Positions 11,502 through 23,393 of a stretch of DNA of 64,000 nt are shown here, piece by piece. Each line of letters opens with the position of its first letter. Position 1 is the stretch's first letter. Source of the stretch: Thinopyrum elongatum (taxonomy: Eukaryota; Streptophyta; Magnoliopsida; Poales; Poaceae); assembly GCA_011799875.1 (NCBI GenBank), contig CM022302.1:95868185-95932184 (forward strand), in the 5' to 3' direction. The notes beneath the pieces are model-generated. The model was not told where the DNA came from. It ran no database searches and was given only the letters and a program-made list of their open reading frames with translations. The translations under genes were made by a program, and so were the position numbers.

Positions 11502-13072
11502 TACTACTTCTTGAGCTTGCGTTGGTTTTTCCCTTGAAGAGGAAAGGGTGATGCAGCACAGTAGAGATAAGTATTTCCCTCAGTTAAGAACCAAGGTATT
11601 AATCCAGTAGGAGAAGAACACACAAATCACCAACACCTGCACAAACAATCAAACACTTGCACCCAACGCGATAAAGGGGTTGTCAATCCCTTCACGGTCA
11701 CTTGCAAAGGTGAGATCTGATAGAGATAGATAAACAAAAGATAAAATATTTTTGGGTTTTTTGGTATATAGATCTGAAAATAAAAGATTGCAAAATAGTA
11801 GATCGGAAAGTAATACGATGGAAAATAGACCCGGGAGCCATAGGTTTCACTAGATGCTTCTCTCATGAAGGCAAATAATACGGTGGGTGAACAAATTACT
11901 GTCGAGCAATTGATAGAAAAGCTCAAAGTTATGACGATATCCAAGGCAATGATTATGCATATAGGCATCACGTCCGTGTCAAGTAGACCGACTCCTGCCT
12001 GCATCTACTACTATTACTCCACACATCGACCGCTATCCAGCATGCATCTAGAGTATTAAGTTCATAAAGAACGGAGTAACGCCTTAAGTAAGATGACATG
12101 ATGTAGAGGAATAAACTCAAGCAATATGATGAAAACCCCATCTTTTTATCCTCGACGGCAACAACGCAATACGTGTCTCGCTACCCCTACTTTGTCACTG
12201 GGTGAAATTACGCAAGATTGAACCCAAAGCTAAGCACCTCTCCCATTGCAAGAAAAACCAATCTAGTTGGCCAAACCAAACCGATAATTCGAAGGGAAAT
12301 ACAAAGATATTAAATCATGCATAAAAGAATTCAGAGAAGATTCAAATAATATTCATAGATAAGCTGATCATAAATCCACAATTCATTAGATCTTGACAAA
12401 CACACCGCAAAAGAAGATTACATCATATAGATCTCCAAGAACATCAAGGAGAATGTTGTATTGAGAATCAAAGAGAGAGAAGAAGCCATCTAGCTACTAG
12501 CTATGGACTCGTAGGTCTGAGGTAAACTACTCACACATCATTGGAAGGGCAATGGAGTTGATGTAGAAGCCCTCCGTGATCGATTCCCCCTCCGCCAGGA
12601 TGCCGGAAAAGGCCCGAAGATGGTATCTCACGGGAAAAAAAGGTTGCGGCGGTGGAAAAGTGTTTTTGTGGATGCCTATGGTGGTTCTAGAATATATGTG
12701 AATATATAGGAGGAAGACCTAGGTCAGGAGGTCACCGAGGGCCCCACAAGGTAGGGGGCGCCCCCCCTATGGCGCGCCCTCCACCCTTGTCGCCACCTCG
12801 TGGCTCTTCTGACTTGGACTCCAAGTCCCCTGGGTGTCTTCTGGTCCAAGAAAAATCATCGTGAAGTTTTATTCCGTTTGGACTCCGTTTGGTATTCCTT
12901 TTACGCGAGGCTCAAAAACAAGGAAAAAACAGAAACTGGCAATGGGCTCTAGGTTAATAGGTTAGTCCCAAAAATAATATAAAATAGCATATTAATGCAT
13001 ATAAAATATCCAAAATAGATAATATAATAGCATAGAACAATCAAAAATTATAGATACGTTGGAGACGTATCA
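11502..13072 (-). repeat. Athila-lineage LTR, copy A
   Basis: On the minus strand it starts TGATACGTCTCCAACG at 13072 and ends ...GCTCAAGAAGTAGTA at 11502. It is very similar along its length to 16978-18551 and 34502-36124. Ends were placed by comparison with the solo LTR, whose borders are fixed by a target duplication. Confidence 0.85.
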
Positions 13073-15901
13073 AGCATCCGCAAGCTTAATTCCTGCTCGT
13101 CCTTGAGTAGGTAAATGATAAAAACAGAATTTTTGATGTGGAATGCTACCTAACATACATATCCATGTAATTTTCTTTATTGTGGCATGAATGTGTAGAT
13201 CCATAAGATTCAAAACAAAAGTTTAATATTGACATAAAAACGATAATACTTCAAGCATACTAATAAAGCAATCATGTCTTCTCAAAATAACGTGGCCAAA
13301 GAAAGCTATCCCTACAAAATCATATAGTCTGGCTATGCTCCACCTTCATCACACAAAGTATTCAAATCATGCACAACCCCGATGACAAGCCAAGCAATTG
13401 TTTCATACTTTTGATGTTCTCAAACCTTTTCAAATTTCACGCAATACATGAGCATGAGCCATGGACATAGCACTATAGGTGGAATAGAATATGGTGGTGG
13501 TGGAGAAGACAAAAAGAAGGAGATAATCTCACATCAATTAGGTGTATCAACGGGCTATGGAGATGCCCATCAATAGATATCAATGTGAGTGAGTAGGGAT
13601 TGACATGCAACGGATGCACTTGAGCTATAAGTTTATGAAAGCTCAAAAAGAAACTAAGTGGGTGTGCATCCAACTTGCTTGCTCATGAAGACCTAGGGCA
13701 ATTTGAGGAAGCCCATCATTGGAATATACAAGCCAAGTTCTATAATGAAAAATTCACACTAGTATATGAAAGTGACAACATAGGATACTCTCTATCATGA
13801 AGATCATGGTGCTACTTTGAAGGACAAGTGTGGAAAAAGGATAGTAACATTGCCCCTTCTCTCTTTTCTCTCTTTTTTTTATTTTTTTATTTTGGTGGGC
13901 TTCTTTGGCCTCTTTTTTTTGTGGGCTTCGTTGGCCTCTTTTATTTTTTGTAAAGTCCGGAGACTCATCCCAAGTTGTGAGGGAATCATAGCTTCCATCA
14001 TCCTTTCCTCACATTGGACAATGCTCTAATAATGAAGATCATCACACTTTTATTTACTTACAACTCAAGAATTACAACTCGATACTTAGAACAAAATATG
14101 ACTCTATAATAATGCCTCCGATGGTGTACTGGGATGTGCAATGACTCAAGAGTGACATGTATAAATATGAAAAGGTGGCCTTGCCACAAACACGATGTCA
14201 ACTACATGATCATGCAAAGCAATATGACAATGATGGAGCGTGTCATAATAAAACGGAATGATGGAAAGTTGCATGGCAATATATCTCGGAATGGCTATGG
14301 AAATGCCATAATAGGTAGGTATGGTGGCTGTTTTGAGGATGGTATATGGTGGGTGTAATGCACCGGCGAAAGTTGCGCGGTACTAGAGAGGCTAGCAATG
14401 GTGGAAGGGTGAGAGTGCGTATAATCCATGGACTCAACATTAGTCATAAAGAACTCACATACTTATTGCAAAAATCTATTAGTCATCGAAACAAAGTACT
14501 ACGCGCATGCTCCTAGGGGGATAGATTGGTAGGAAAAGACCATCGCTCGTCCCCGACCGCCACTCATAAGGAAGACAATCAATAAATAAACCATGCTCCG
14601 ACTTCATCACATAACGGTTCACCATACGTGCATGCTACGGGAATCACAAATTTTAACACAAGTATTTCTACAATCCACAATTACTCACTAGCATGACTCT
14701 AATATCACCATCCTCATATCTCAAAACAATCATAAGGAATCAAACTTCACATAGTATTCAATGCACTTTATATGAAAGTTTTTATTATATCCCTCTTGGA
14801 TGCCTATCATATTAAGACTAAATTTATAACCAAAGAAAATTACCATGTTGTTTAAAAAGACTCTCAAAATAATATAAGTGAAGCATGAGAGTTCAACAAT
14901 TTCTATAAAATAAAACCACCGCCGTGCTCTGAAAAGATATAAGTGAAGCACTAGAGCAAAATTGCCTAGCTCAAAAGATATAAGTGAAGCACATAGAGTA
15001 TTCTAATAAATCGCGATTCATGAGCATCCCTCTCAAAATGTGTGTACAGCAAGGATGATTGTGGCAAACTAAAAATCAAAGACTCATACCATACAAGACG
15101 CTCCAAGCAAACTACATATCATGTGATAAAAATATAGCCTCAAGTAAATTTACCGATAGACGAAGACGAAAGAGGGGATGCCTTCCGGGGCATCCCCAAG
15201 GTTAGGTACTTGGTTGTCCTTGAATATTACCTTTGGGTGCCTTGGGAATCCCCAAGCTTAGGCTCTTGTCACTCCTCATTCCATAGTCCATCAAATCTTT
15301 ACCCAAAACTTGAAAACTTCACAACACAAAACTCAACAGAAAACTCGTGAGATCCGTTAGTACAAGAAAATAAAATCACCACTTTTGGTACTGTTGTGAA
15401 CTCATTATTTATTTATATTGGTGTAATATCTACTCTATTCCAACTTCTCCATGGTTCATACCCCCCGATATTACCCATAGGTTCATCAAAATAAGCAAAC
15501 AACACAAAGAAAACAGAATCTGTCAAAAACAGAACAGTCTACGAAGATCCAAATTGTTATAATACTTCTGTAACTCCAAAAATTCTGAAAATTTGTAAAA
15601 CAGAGGAAATTTGTATATAAATCCTGTGTAAAAAATTCAGGATTTTTCCGCGCTCCAGTGAATTATTAAAATTATGTGACTGGATGCAAAAGTTTCTGTT
15701 TTTCAGCAAGATCAAATCAACTATCACCGTAAGCCATCCCAAAGGTCTTACTTGGCACAAATACTAATTAAAACACCAAAACACATCTAACCAGAAGCTA
15801 GATGAAAAATTTATTCAAAAACAGAAAACAAAAATATTGGGTTCCCCAACACGCGCTTGTCTTTAAAGCCTTTTAGCTAGGCATTGAAATTTCGATGATG
15901 C
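13073..15901 (-). mobile_element. Athila 3' non-coding internal region
   Basis: AT-rich sequence with no credible long ORF between the ORF at 15902 and LTR copy A. On the minus strand the bases next to the LTR (GCTTGCGGATGCT) fit a polypurine-like tract. A T-rich block with a repeated ttttttttgtgggcttcgttggcctc-like phrase is at about 13860-13945. Phrases such as catccccaagg and atccccaagctta recur at 15190-15260. The protease, reverse transcriptase and integrase genes are missing, so this is an internally deleted element. Confidence 0.65.
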
Positions 15902-16732
15902 TCACATGAAAGACAAGAATTGAAGCACAAAGAGAGCAACATAAAGTACGTGAAAAACACATCTAAGTCTGACATACTTCCTATGCATAGGCATCTTATA
16001 GGCAAACAAATTATCAAGGCAAGCAAATCCTAGCATATGCAAAGAAGAAGAAAGAGACAATAGCAAACTCAACGTAACGAGAGGTAATTTAGTAACATGA
16101 AGATTTCCACAACCATATTTTCCTCTCTCATAATAATTACAAGTAGGATCATAATCAAATTCAACAATATAGCTATCACATAAAATTTTCTCTTTATGAT
16201 CCTCATGTATGCAAATTTGACACTCTTTCAAAATAGTGGGATCAACATAAAATAAACTCATTACTTCTCGAAGCCCACTTTTATCAAAAAATTCATAAGA
16301 TCGATCAATCTCCAAAATAGTGGGATCATTAATTCCTAAAGTTGACACTCTTCCAAACCCACTTTCAATATTATAGCAAACATATTCATCATGAGGCTTA
16401 AATAAATTTTCAAGATCATAAGAAGCATTATCACCCCAATCAAGATCATTGCAATAAGTAGCGGACATAGCAAAACTAGCATCCCCAAGCTTAGGGTTTT
16501 GCATATCATTAGCACAACTGACATTAATAGAACCATTGCAATCATGCTTTTCATCCAAGGAGCTATCGTGAATCACTTCATAGATTTCTTCTTTTAACAC
16601 TTCATCACAATTTTCAGATTCATGAATTTCAAGCAAAACTTCATAAAGATAATCTAGTGCACTCAAATCACTAGAATTTGGTTCATCATAATTGGATCTC
16701 TTAAAAAGATTAGCAAGTGGATGAGGATCCAT
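15902..16732 (-). CDS. 276-aa ORF after the Athila leader, function unknown
   Basis: An intact ORF starting about 245 bases downstream of the 5' LTR of the Athila element, in the place where gag normally begins. I do not recognise a gag capsid or zinc knuckle. The N-terminal two thirds are acidic and rich in Asp/Glu/Asn/Ser (MDPHPLANLFKRSNYDE at the start, DYDPTCNYYERGKYGC further on). The last ~70 residues contain two hydrophobic stretches (LVTLSLLLSLSSSLHMLGFA and VFHVLYVALFVLQFLSFM) that could be membrane segments. A second copy at 10850-11256 keeps the frame for ~130 codons. It may be a degenerate gag, an extra ORF peculiar to this family or a chance survivor. Confidence applies to the ORF, not to a role. 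Confidence 0.55.
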   Translation of the reverse strand: MDPHPLANLFKRSNYDEPNSSDLSALDYLYEVLLEIHESENCDEVLKEEIYEVIHDSSLDEKHDCNGSINVSCANDMQNPKLGDASFAMSATYCNDLDWGDNASYDLENLFKPHDEYVCYNIESGFGRVSTLGINDPTILEIDRSYEFFDKSGLREVMSLFYVDPTILKECQICIHEDHKEKILCDSYIVEFDYDPTCNYYERGKYGCGNLHVTKLPLVTLSLLLSLSSSLHMLGFACLDNLFAYKMPMHRKYVRLRCVFHVLYVALFVLQFLSFM

Positions 16733-16949
16733 AAACTTTTAGCAAGCGAAGATGCAAGCAAAAAGAAGGCACATGGTAACACAAGCAAACAAAAGATCGA
16801 ATGGAAAGAAGGCAAACAAAAATGCAAATTTTTTGAAAATTGTTTTAGAAGTGGGGGAGAGGAAAACGAGAGGCAAATGGCGAATAATGTAATACAAGAG
16901 ATGAGATTTTATGATGGGTACTTGGTATGTCTTGACTTGGCGTAGATCT

Positions 16950-16966
16950 CCCCGGCAACGGCGCCA
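16950..16966 (-). promoter_or_regulatory. tRNA-Asp-type primer binding site
   Basis: The minus strand reads TGGCGCCGTTGCCGGGG beside the LTR end at 16978. This is the primer-site signature of Athila-lineage gypsy elements. Confidence 0.8.
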
Positions 16967-16977
16967 AAAATTCTTCC

Positions 16978-18551
16978 TGCTGCTTCTTGAGCTTGCGTTG
17001 GTTTCTCCCTTGAAGAGGAAAGGGTGATGCAGCACAGTAGAGATAAGTATTTCCCTCAGTTAAGAACCAAGGTATCAATCCAGTAGGAGAAGAACACACA
17101 AATCACCAACACCTGCACAAACAATCAAACACTTGCACCCAACGCGATAAAGGGGTTGTCAATCCCTTCACGGTCACTTGCAAAGGTTAGATCTGATAGA
17201 GATACATAAACAAAAGATAAAATATTTTTGGGTTTTTTGGTATATAGATCTGAAAATAAAAGATTGCAAAATAGTAGATCGGAAAGTAATATGATGGAAA
17301 ATAGACCCGGGGGCCATAGGTTTCTCTAGAGGCTTCTCTCATGAAGGCAAATAATACGATGGGTGAACAAATTACTGTCGAGCAATTGATAGAAAAGCGC
17401 AAAGTTATGACGATATCCAAGGCAATGATTATGCATATAGGCATCACGTCCATGTCAAGTAGACCAACTCCTACCTGCATCTACTACTATTACTCCACAC
17501 ATCGACCGCTATCCAGCATGCATCTAGAGTATTAAGTTCATAAAGAACGAAGTAACGCCTTAAGTAAGATGACATGATGTAGAGGAATAAACTCAAGCAA
17601 TATGATGAAAACCCCATCTTTTTATCCTTGATGGCAACAATGCAATACATGTCTCACTACCCCTACTTTGACACTTGGTGAAATCACGCAAGATTGAACC
17701 CAAAGCTAAGCACATCTCCCATTGCAAGAAAAACCAATCTAGTTGGCCAAACCAAACCGATAATTTGAAGAGAAATACAAAGATATTAAATCATGCATAA
17801 AAGAATTCAGAGAAGATTCAAATAATATTCATAGATAAGCTGATCATAAATCCACAATTCATTGGATCTCGACAAACACACCGCAAAAGAAGATTACATT
17901 GGATAGATCTCCAAGAACATCAAGGAGAATGTTGTATTGAGAATCAAAGAGAGAGACGAAGCCATCTAGCTACTAGCTATGGACCCGTAGGTCTGAGGTA
18001 AACTACTCACGCATCATTGGAAGGGCAATGGAGTTGATGTAGAAGCCCTCTGTGATCGATTCCCCCTCCGGGAGGATGCCGGAAAAGGCCCCAAGATGGG
18101 ATCTCACGGGAACAGAAGGTTGCGGCGGTGGAAAAGTGTTTTCGTGGATGCCTCTGGTGGTTCTGGAATATATGTGAATATATAGGAGGAAGACCTAGGT
18201 CAGGAGGTCACCAAGGGGCCCACAAGGTAGGGGGCGCCGCCCCACCCTAGGGCGCGCCCTCCACCCTTGTCGCCGTCTCGTGGCTTTTCTGTCTTGGACT
18301 CCAAGTCCCCTGGGTGTCTTCTGGTCCAAGAAAAATAATCGTGAAGTTTTATTCCGTTTGGACTCCGTTTGGTATTCCTTTTCTGCGAGGCTCAAAAACA
18401 AGGAAAAACAGAAACTGTCACTGGGCTCTAGGTTAATAGGTTAGTCCCAAAAATAATATAAAATAGCATATTAATGCATATAAAACATCCAAAACAGATA
18501 ACATAATAGCATGGAACAATCAAAAATTATGGATGCGTTGGAGACATATCA
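16978..18551 (-). repeat. Athila-lineage LTR, copy B (5' LTR)
   Basis: On the minus strand starts TGATATGTCTCCAACG at 18551 and ends ...AAGAAGCAGCA at 16978. Nearly the same as copy A. Flanked on the right by cccac (18552-18556), which also occurs in the related CACTA repeat at about 19429-19433 (gtgcccacacatgatga), so it is likely native target sequence. Confidence 0.85.
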
Positions 18552-19700
18552 CCCACTCATGAGTAATCACAGCGCCCAAAGAAATGCAATTCCATGTTGT
18601 CTCTCTATATGTGGCCACATGCATTTGGAAAATCAAGTGGGAGCATTAGCTGACCAATAAAATGTGTGTCTGTTAACTAATATCACTATCATATCACAAT
18701 TCATATTTGAAGAAGTAAGCTTTGGACTTATGCTTGGTGTGTTGTTTAGCTTCAAGAGTGGACTGCTGCTAGTACAACACAAAGCAGCTACACAGATCAT
18801 AGTGTAGATATAACGGGAAAACCGTAAGCATCACAAGTAAAATCAGGAAAGTGGAACTTGCTGGAAAATATGGGCTATTATTGCCGGTACGGCTAGAAAG
18901 GCTTCAGATACCAGCTCTCTTCAACATAAGGTGTGGTACTGTTAATATCAGTGTAACTCTCAAAGGCGACACAGCTCCCCGCATTTCATTGCTAATCTTA
19001 TAGGATTCAAGTGGGCAGGCCACTACAATTCCTATTCCTATGTTTACAAAATCCTACGAATCAAAGAGGCCCGAAGAGTTGAAAGTGTCCATCACAACCG
19101 ACTGAATAGACCTCTACACTGCAAATGTCCCTGCTCCTCTTCACTACAAGGAACATACTGTACTACTATTATACTCCCTCCGTTCCAAAATATAAGTCTT
19201 TGTAGAGATTTCCACTATGGATCACATACAGATGTATACAGATACATTTTAGAGTGTAGATTCACTCATTTTGCTCCATATGTAGTCCATGGTGGAATCT
19301 ATACAAAGACTTGTATTTAGGAACGGAGAGAGTATTTATTAAAGAAGAACAGAAGAGGAACATGCTAAAGAAGAGCAAGCAGATTTTGGATAATAAAATG
19401 TTCATTGCACAGTGCCCACACATGATGAACCAGAGCGCATTAAGAATGCAACTCCCTGTTGTCTCTCTATATGTGGTGCACATGCTTTTTGAAAGTAAAG
19501 TAGGAACATTAGCTGACCAATTAAACATTATCTGTTTTAGTAATATCAGCATCATATCAGATTTATATTTGAGCAACAAGTTTGGAATTATGAGTGGCAT
19601 ATTGTTTAGCTTGATGGATTGAGGAGCAGTGCTAAGCAGCTACGATGATGGTACTAAATATAAAGGAATGTATGCATGCAAGTCGCGTGACTTTTGTCAT
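18552..19700. repeat. CACTA intron tandem repeats (copies 1-3)
   Basis: 18552-18775 matches 19428-19650 in order (gttgtctctctatatgtgg, agctgaccaat, tgttta). 18770-19160 matches 10540-10790. Together these imply at least three diverged tandem units of roughly 700 bp, with the Athila array inserted in the first and a Stowaway MITE in the second. No gene visible. This lies in the first intron of the TnpA-like gene. Confidence 0.6.
19174..19332. mobile_element. Stowaway MITE
   Basis: CTCCCTCCGTTCC at the left end and GGAACGGAGAGAG at the right end form terminal inverted repeats, flanked by TA on both sides (19172-19173 and 19333-19334). Length 159 bp. Confidence 0.9.
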
Positions 19701-20034
19701 TTGGGTCAGTCGACCATCTCAGGCGGTTGGATGAAGATCCTACGTCTCCTAACCCTTCGTCTTCCTCGTCTCTGATTCTTCCCCTACCGAACACCGCACG
19801 GGCCGCCGGCTGAACCACCGGCCCCGACCCCCCCGCCCTCCCCTGAACTGCCCCCACCGCCTGTGTTCCTCCTCCACCCCCACCCCCACCCCGCCCCCAC
19901 CCGCGTCGGGTTTTTTTCATTCAGCGAGGCCCCACCACCGCCAGGCCACCGCCCACCACAACCACCGTCCCCACCCGAGCCCCTTCCTTCCCTCTGGCGA
20001 ACTCCGGCGAGCTCTCAAAAATCGACTGACCCAA
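19701..20034. mobile_element. Short TIR element with ttgggtcagtcga ends
   Basis: Left end ttgggtcagtcga (19701-19713) and right end tcgactgacccaa (20022-20034) are perfect inverted repeats around a C-rich core (caccccc, ccgcc). A second element with the same ends is at 40190-40562. No clear target duplication, so superfamily is open. Confidence 0.6.
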
Positions 20035-20509
20035 TTTTGAAATTTAGTCTACTGTCATTTAACTAGTGTGGAAAATAAAAGGGGAAAACCATAAGCATTG
20101 CGAGTATAGTGTTGAGCGTGCCATGGCAGATCTGAAGGTGCAAACCGGACAAAGGCAACTTTGCAACCAATGTTTGGTTTCAACTAACAAGTAAGATCCT
20201 AAGTGATGGACAAGAAATCACAGTAAAGCAGTGGCGATATATTTTCTTGATGCGAGGAATAAGTTGAGCAGATACAAAAGAGTACCGCCTTTGGTGCGGC
20301 GCCGTGTATGCATCTGCTGAGAATTTGACGGTGCTGCGGTACCAATGGTTGTCGGCGGCGTGGAAGCAGATCTAGGAGGGTAGACGGTGGCGGCGGGGGA
20401 AATATCCTGGAGCGGTGGACGAGACGGTCGTAGGAGCGGCACCGGCAAGGTGGACGACGGCGGGGATGAAGCGAGAGAACGGGATGTAAGGATCCTGGTC
20501 CGAAGCCAT

Positions 20510-21540
20510 GGATGAGAGAAGTCGATCTCTTGTAATGGACGACGGCGTCGGGGTATCAGCTCCGGCTTGGTGGAGGAGGACGGCGGTGGATGGGGTGGCG
20601 GACGGAGGAGGATGGGGTGGAGAGGGTGTTTTGGCGCCCACGGAGTACGAATGGGGAAATGGAGGGAGAGAGGAAGGGGGAACCATGTCTTCAGGGCGTG
20701 CTTGTCTCAAATGCGAGGAAATTTACAAACTTAGCCCGCGCTTAAAATTTCAGACATCACGGGAATATTGGGCTGCTGGGGATAGGACGGTAATCTCGCA
20801 TACACCGAATATTTGCCGACGGAGATTTCGGCCGAGGAGAGTTTGTTTTGGCGCCCACCGTGTATGAATCCAGGTGAGAGGCGATTTCGGCCAAGGAGAC
20901 ACTGCGTTTTGGCGCCCACCGTTTATGAATCTGGGTGAGAGGCAGTTATGTCACGTTTGAGTGAAATTACAAACCTGCCCCTATCAAGACCTATTGAAAT
21001 CGAGCCGACTTGTGTTGCATGTCAGGGACATGCAGTAATTTCCATCTCCCATATTTTGGTTTCGGGCGGTTACTGCGAGTTTGGCCGCTTCGTTCAAATT
21101 TTTGAGAAAAAGCTTGCATGTTTACCTTGCCAACTCAATTCAAATCCATTTTGTATTCTTTTTTTTCGGGCAGGATCTATTTTCGATTCGAACAAAATTC
21201 TATATACATCATTTTTTTATATATACTTTCAAAAGCACAACAAAGAATTCTGCTCCTTTATATATATAATATGATTTACAAATACAATGATCTCAAAATC
21301 ATAAGGTTGAATTCAAAAAATTTAAACCAAATTATGTTCTACTCAAATGTATGGATCAGTAATATCTAGATATTAAATAACATAGATGCGTGTGAATTCA
21401 TATGAGTATGCATGTTTGATAGATCAATTTTGGTTCGAGTATGAATTACATGTATCGTCATCTCGAATTCAAATATTTGAATCCCTTTTATGTTGACATT
21501 TTCTATACACACAACTAAATATTTGAATCTCCTTTCACGC
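20510..21540. other. Region upstream of the TnpA-like first exon, with a 61-bp direct repeat
   Basis: Upstream (minus-strand 5' side) of the exon starting at 20509. Two copies of a ~61-bp unit lie at about 20821-20881 and 20882-20942, sharing gatttcggcc, aaggaga and gttttggcgcccaccgt. A related ttttggcgcccacgga phrase is at about 20630. Beyond 21100 the sequence becomes AT-rich. No gene is visible. It is likely the promoter side of the TnpA-like gene (inference). Confidence 0.55.
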
Positions 21541-22380
21541 CCATCTCTCTCGCGTGCTCCTTCATGTAGCCATCACTCTCTTTTCTCCAGCTCACTCGCG
21601 CGCTCACTTCGTGTTTCTCCTATTTTCGCAAACATGGTCTCTCGCTGTCTCCCTTGAGAAGTGTCACACTCTCCCTATCATTATACATTACACGATTTTC
21701 ATTATCTCTCACGTCTTTATCGTTCTCTGGTATCACTAGGTACCTAAGCTTTCTTTTTCACCGCCACACACACACTCACTCGTCTTTCACTTTATCTTTC
21801 TCTCTAGGGTTCTCTCATGCACCCTATATCTTTCTAGATATGACTCCTACCACTAGAATTACTCTCTCCCGCACACACAACGTTTGTTGGGGTCTCCTTT
21901 CCGTCTTCATCTCAGTTATAAAATTGACATTATTCATTTGTTTACCAATCAAACAAACTCTCCCCCCCCCTTTCTCTCCCTCTCTCTCACACACACACAA
22001 CTCCTGCTTCCACTCCCCCTCCCGACTACCGTCTCTCTCTCACACACACAAAGCTCTCGCTTTCGCACCCCCGACTCGTATTTCTCTCACAAACATTGAT
22101 CGACCAGCCTCCAGATAGGTTTATACATCCGCACACTCTTGCTTCCACTATCTCATACATGTCTCTCTCGTGCTCCTTGTATCTATGTAGATTTTTTTGT
22201 CCCTTCTTGAGACACGCCCTCTCGATCGTGCACACACACACACACTATCACCTCATTTTATGGTGATACCTCTCGCACACACACTCTTTGGGTCTTTGTC
22301 ACACACGCACTCCGTCCTCCTCCTCTCTCCCTCTCTCTCACACACACACCACACACACACACACATGGGCTTTTTGCAAC
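21541..22380 (+). repeat. Pyrimidine-rich microsatellite-like region
   Basis: Interrupted (ct)n and (ca)n runs such as ctctctctcacacacacac recur at about 21960-22000, 22032-22052, 22228-22245 and 22322-22365, mixed with cttccac and ctcgcgc phrases. ORFs here are low-complexity Ser/His/Thr strings and not genes. Confidence 0.8.
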
Positions 22381-22893
22381 AATATACCAGTTCTCGAATC
22401 TTGAAACCAACCACATTCCTCCCTTATCTATTCAAAACCGCCAAAGGAATATATTTTGAGTGAAACATAACATATTTTTAGTGATATACGTATTTCAAAA
22501 CTAGACTCTTTTCTATCAAATCGGTGAATATGTATTAATCTACTTTGAACATGTGGCAACGCATTGGCACATTGCTAGTTATTACTGTATAATTTTTTGG
22601 ACACCAGACAAATGGTGGAGTACATATACGAAGAGAAGAGGCGCCTGCACGCAGTCGGTCTCTCGCTGTCTCGCACACATGAGAGTTACATAAAGTCACC
22701 GTAAACAAATAAACCCTAGGTGCATGATTGCTGCATGCGCGGGTACCGGGTACGTGGTGGAGCGCACCTTTGTCGGGACCACAGGTGAATGACCTGGAGG
22801 CGGTGGCTCGCCAGTCACCACTGATCGAGTAGCCACGTTTAAAATATCATTTTTTAGCGGGGTAAGAGTTCCGATTTTCAATGGCGCGTTATA
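22381..22893. other. Non-coding CACTA interior
   Basis: Unremarkable sequence between the microsatellite block and a Stowaway MITE. A short perfect-looking GC-rich phrase (gcgcgggtaccgggtacgtgg) is at about 22737. I see no gene. Confidence 0.4.
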
Positions 22894-23149
22894 CTCCCTC
22901 CGTTTTTATTTACTCCGCATATTAGAGTTTACTGAAGTCAAACTTCATAAAGTTTGACCAAGTTTATAGAAAAGAATATAAATATTTACCATAACAAATA
23001 TATATGATGAAAAGTACATTCAATAATGAATCTAATGATATTGATTTGTTATTGTACATGTCAATATTTTTGTCTATAAACTTTGTCAAAGTTTACAAAT
23101 CTTGACTTTGACCAAAGCTAATATGCGGAGTAAATAAAAACGGAGGGAG
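22894..23149. mobile_element. Stowaway MITE
   Basis: CTCCCTCCGTTTTTATTTACTCC at the left, matched by ...GGAGTAAATAAAAACGGAGGGAG at the right, flanked by TA (22892-22893; 23150-23151). Subterminal inverted phrases tcaaacttcataaagtttgacc and ggtcaaagtc also pair. Length 256 bp. Confidence 0.9.
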
Positions 23150-23198
23150 TACTAGTTTTTAGAACGATTGGTATGGAGCGAAAATGGAATTCATAACT

Positions 23199-23328
23199 AC
23201 TACCTCCGTCCTGGTTTACTAGTCCCCATCGTATTTTGGGACAAAGTTTGTCCACGAATTTTACTTGTAAAATGTGAATGGAAAATGAGATTTTGTTATA
23301 CCCAAACAAAAAAGGGCCGGAGGGAGTG
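23199..23328. mobile_element. Degenerate MITE fragment
   Basis: Left end ctacctccgtcctggtttactagtcccc and right end ggccggagggagt look like worn ends of the second MITE type seen at 43978-44212. Confidence 0.55.
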
Positions 23329-23393
23329 ATTGCTCTGACACGGACGCGACCTCTCATAGCGCAGGCATTGAACCAGCGCGCCGGCCAAGAGGG

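Larger units (their letters stand above)
10850..18551 (-). mobile_element. Athila-lineage gypsy array: LTR-internal-LTR-partial internal
   Basis: Reading the minus strand: LTR (18551-16978), tRNA-Asp-type primer site, leader, a 276-aa ORF (16732-15902), non-coding 3' region (15901-13073), second LTR (13072-11502), then a second primer site, leader and N-terminal part of the same ORF (11256 to about 10850), where it stops abruptly. So the second LTR serves two internal regions, and a third LTR is missing. No gag-pol core, protease or reverse transcriptase is present. The right border is followed by cccac; the left border has no LTR end and looks like a deletion. Confidence 0.8.
8262..20509 (-). 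pseudogene. CACTA TnpA-like (plant transposase, En/Spm family) gene, degenerate and split
   Basis: TnpA-like proteins bind the subterminal repeats of CACTA elements and help bring the ends together for transposition. Candidate exons on the minus strand, with fitting GT/AG borders, are 20286-20509 (start ATG at 20509, MASDQDPYIPFSRF), 10072-10295 (DIVRNHNEYENARIRR), 9869 to about 9701 plus about 9001-8706 (NLS-like SKRKR, then VRDYVHIFPSWEDYSEDKHH), 8417-8619 (LLELFKEALQQYR) and 8262-8343 (CSKKNSGLKRMTGYRK). The SWEDY/ELFKEALQQY region resembles, from memory, wheat CACTA proteins of the Transposase_24 type. Exon 1 has an in-frame stop at 20372-20374. An Athila array fills the first intron and an hAT-like element splits the third exon. 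No TnpD partner is seen. Family assignment is fairly sure; exact borders are predictions. Confidence 0.65.

Noticed and set aside
21554..22463. Several Ser/His/Thr-rich ORFs
   Set aside because: Translations of (ct)n and (ca)n simple repeats.
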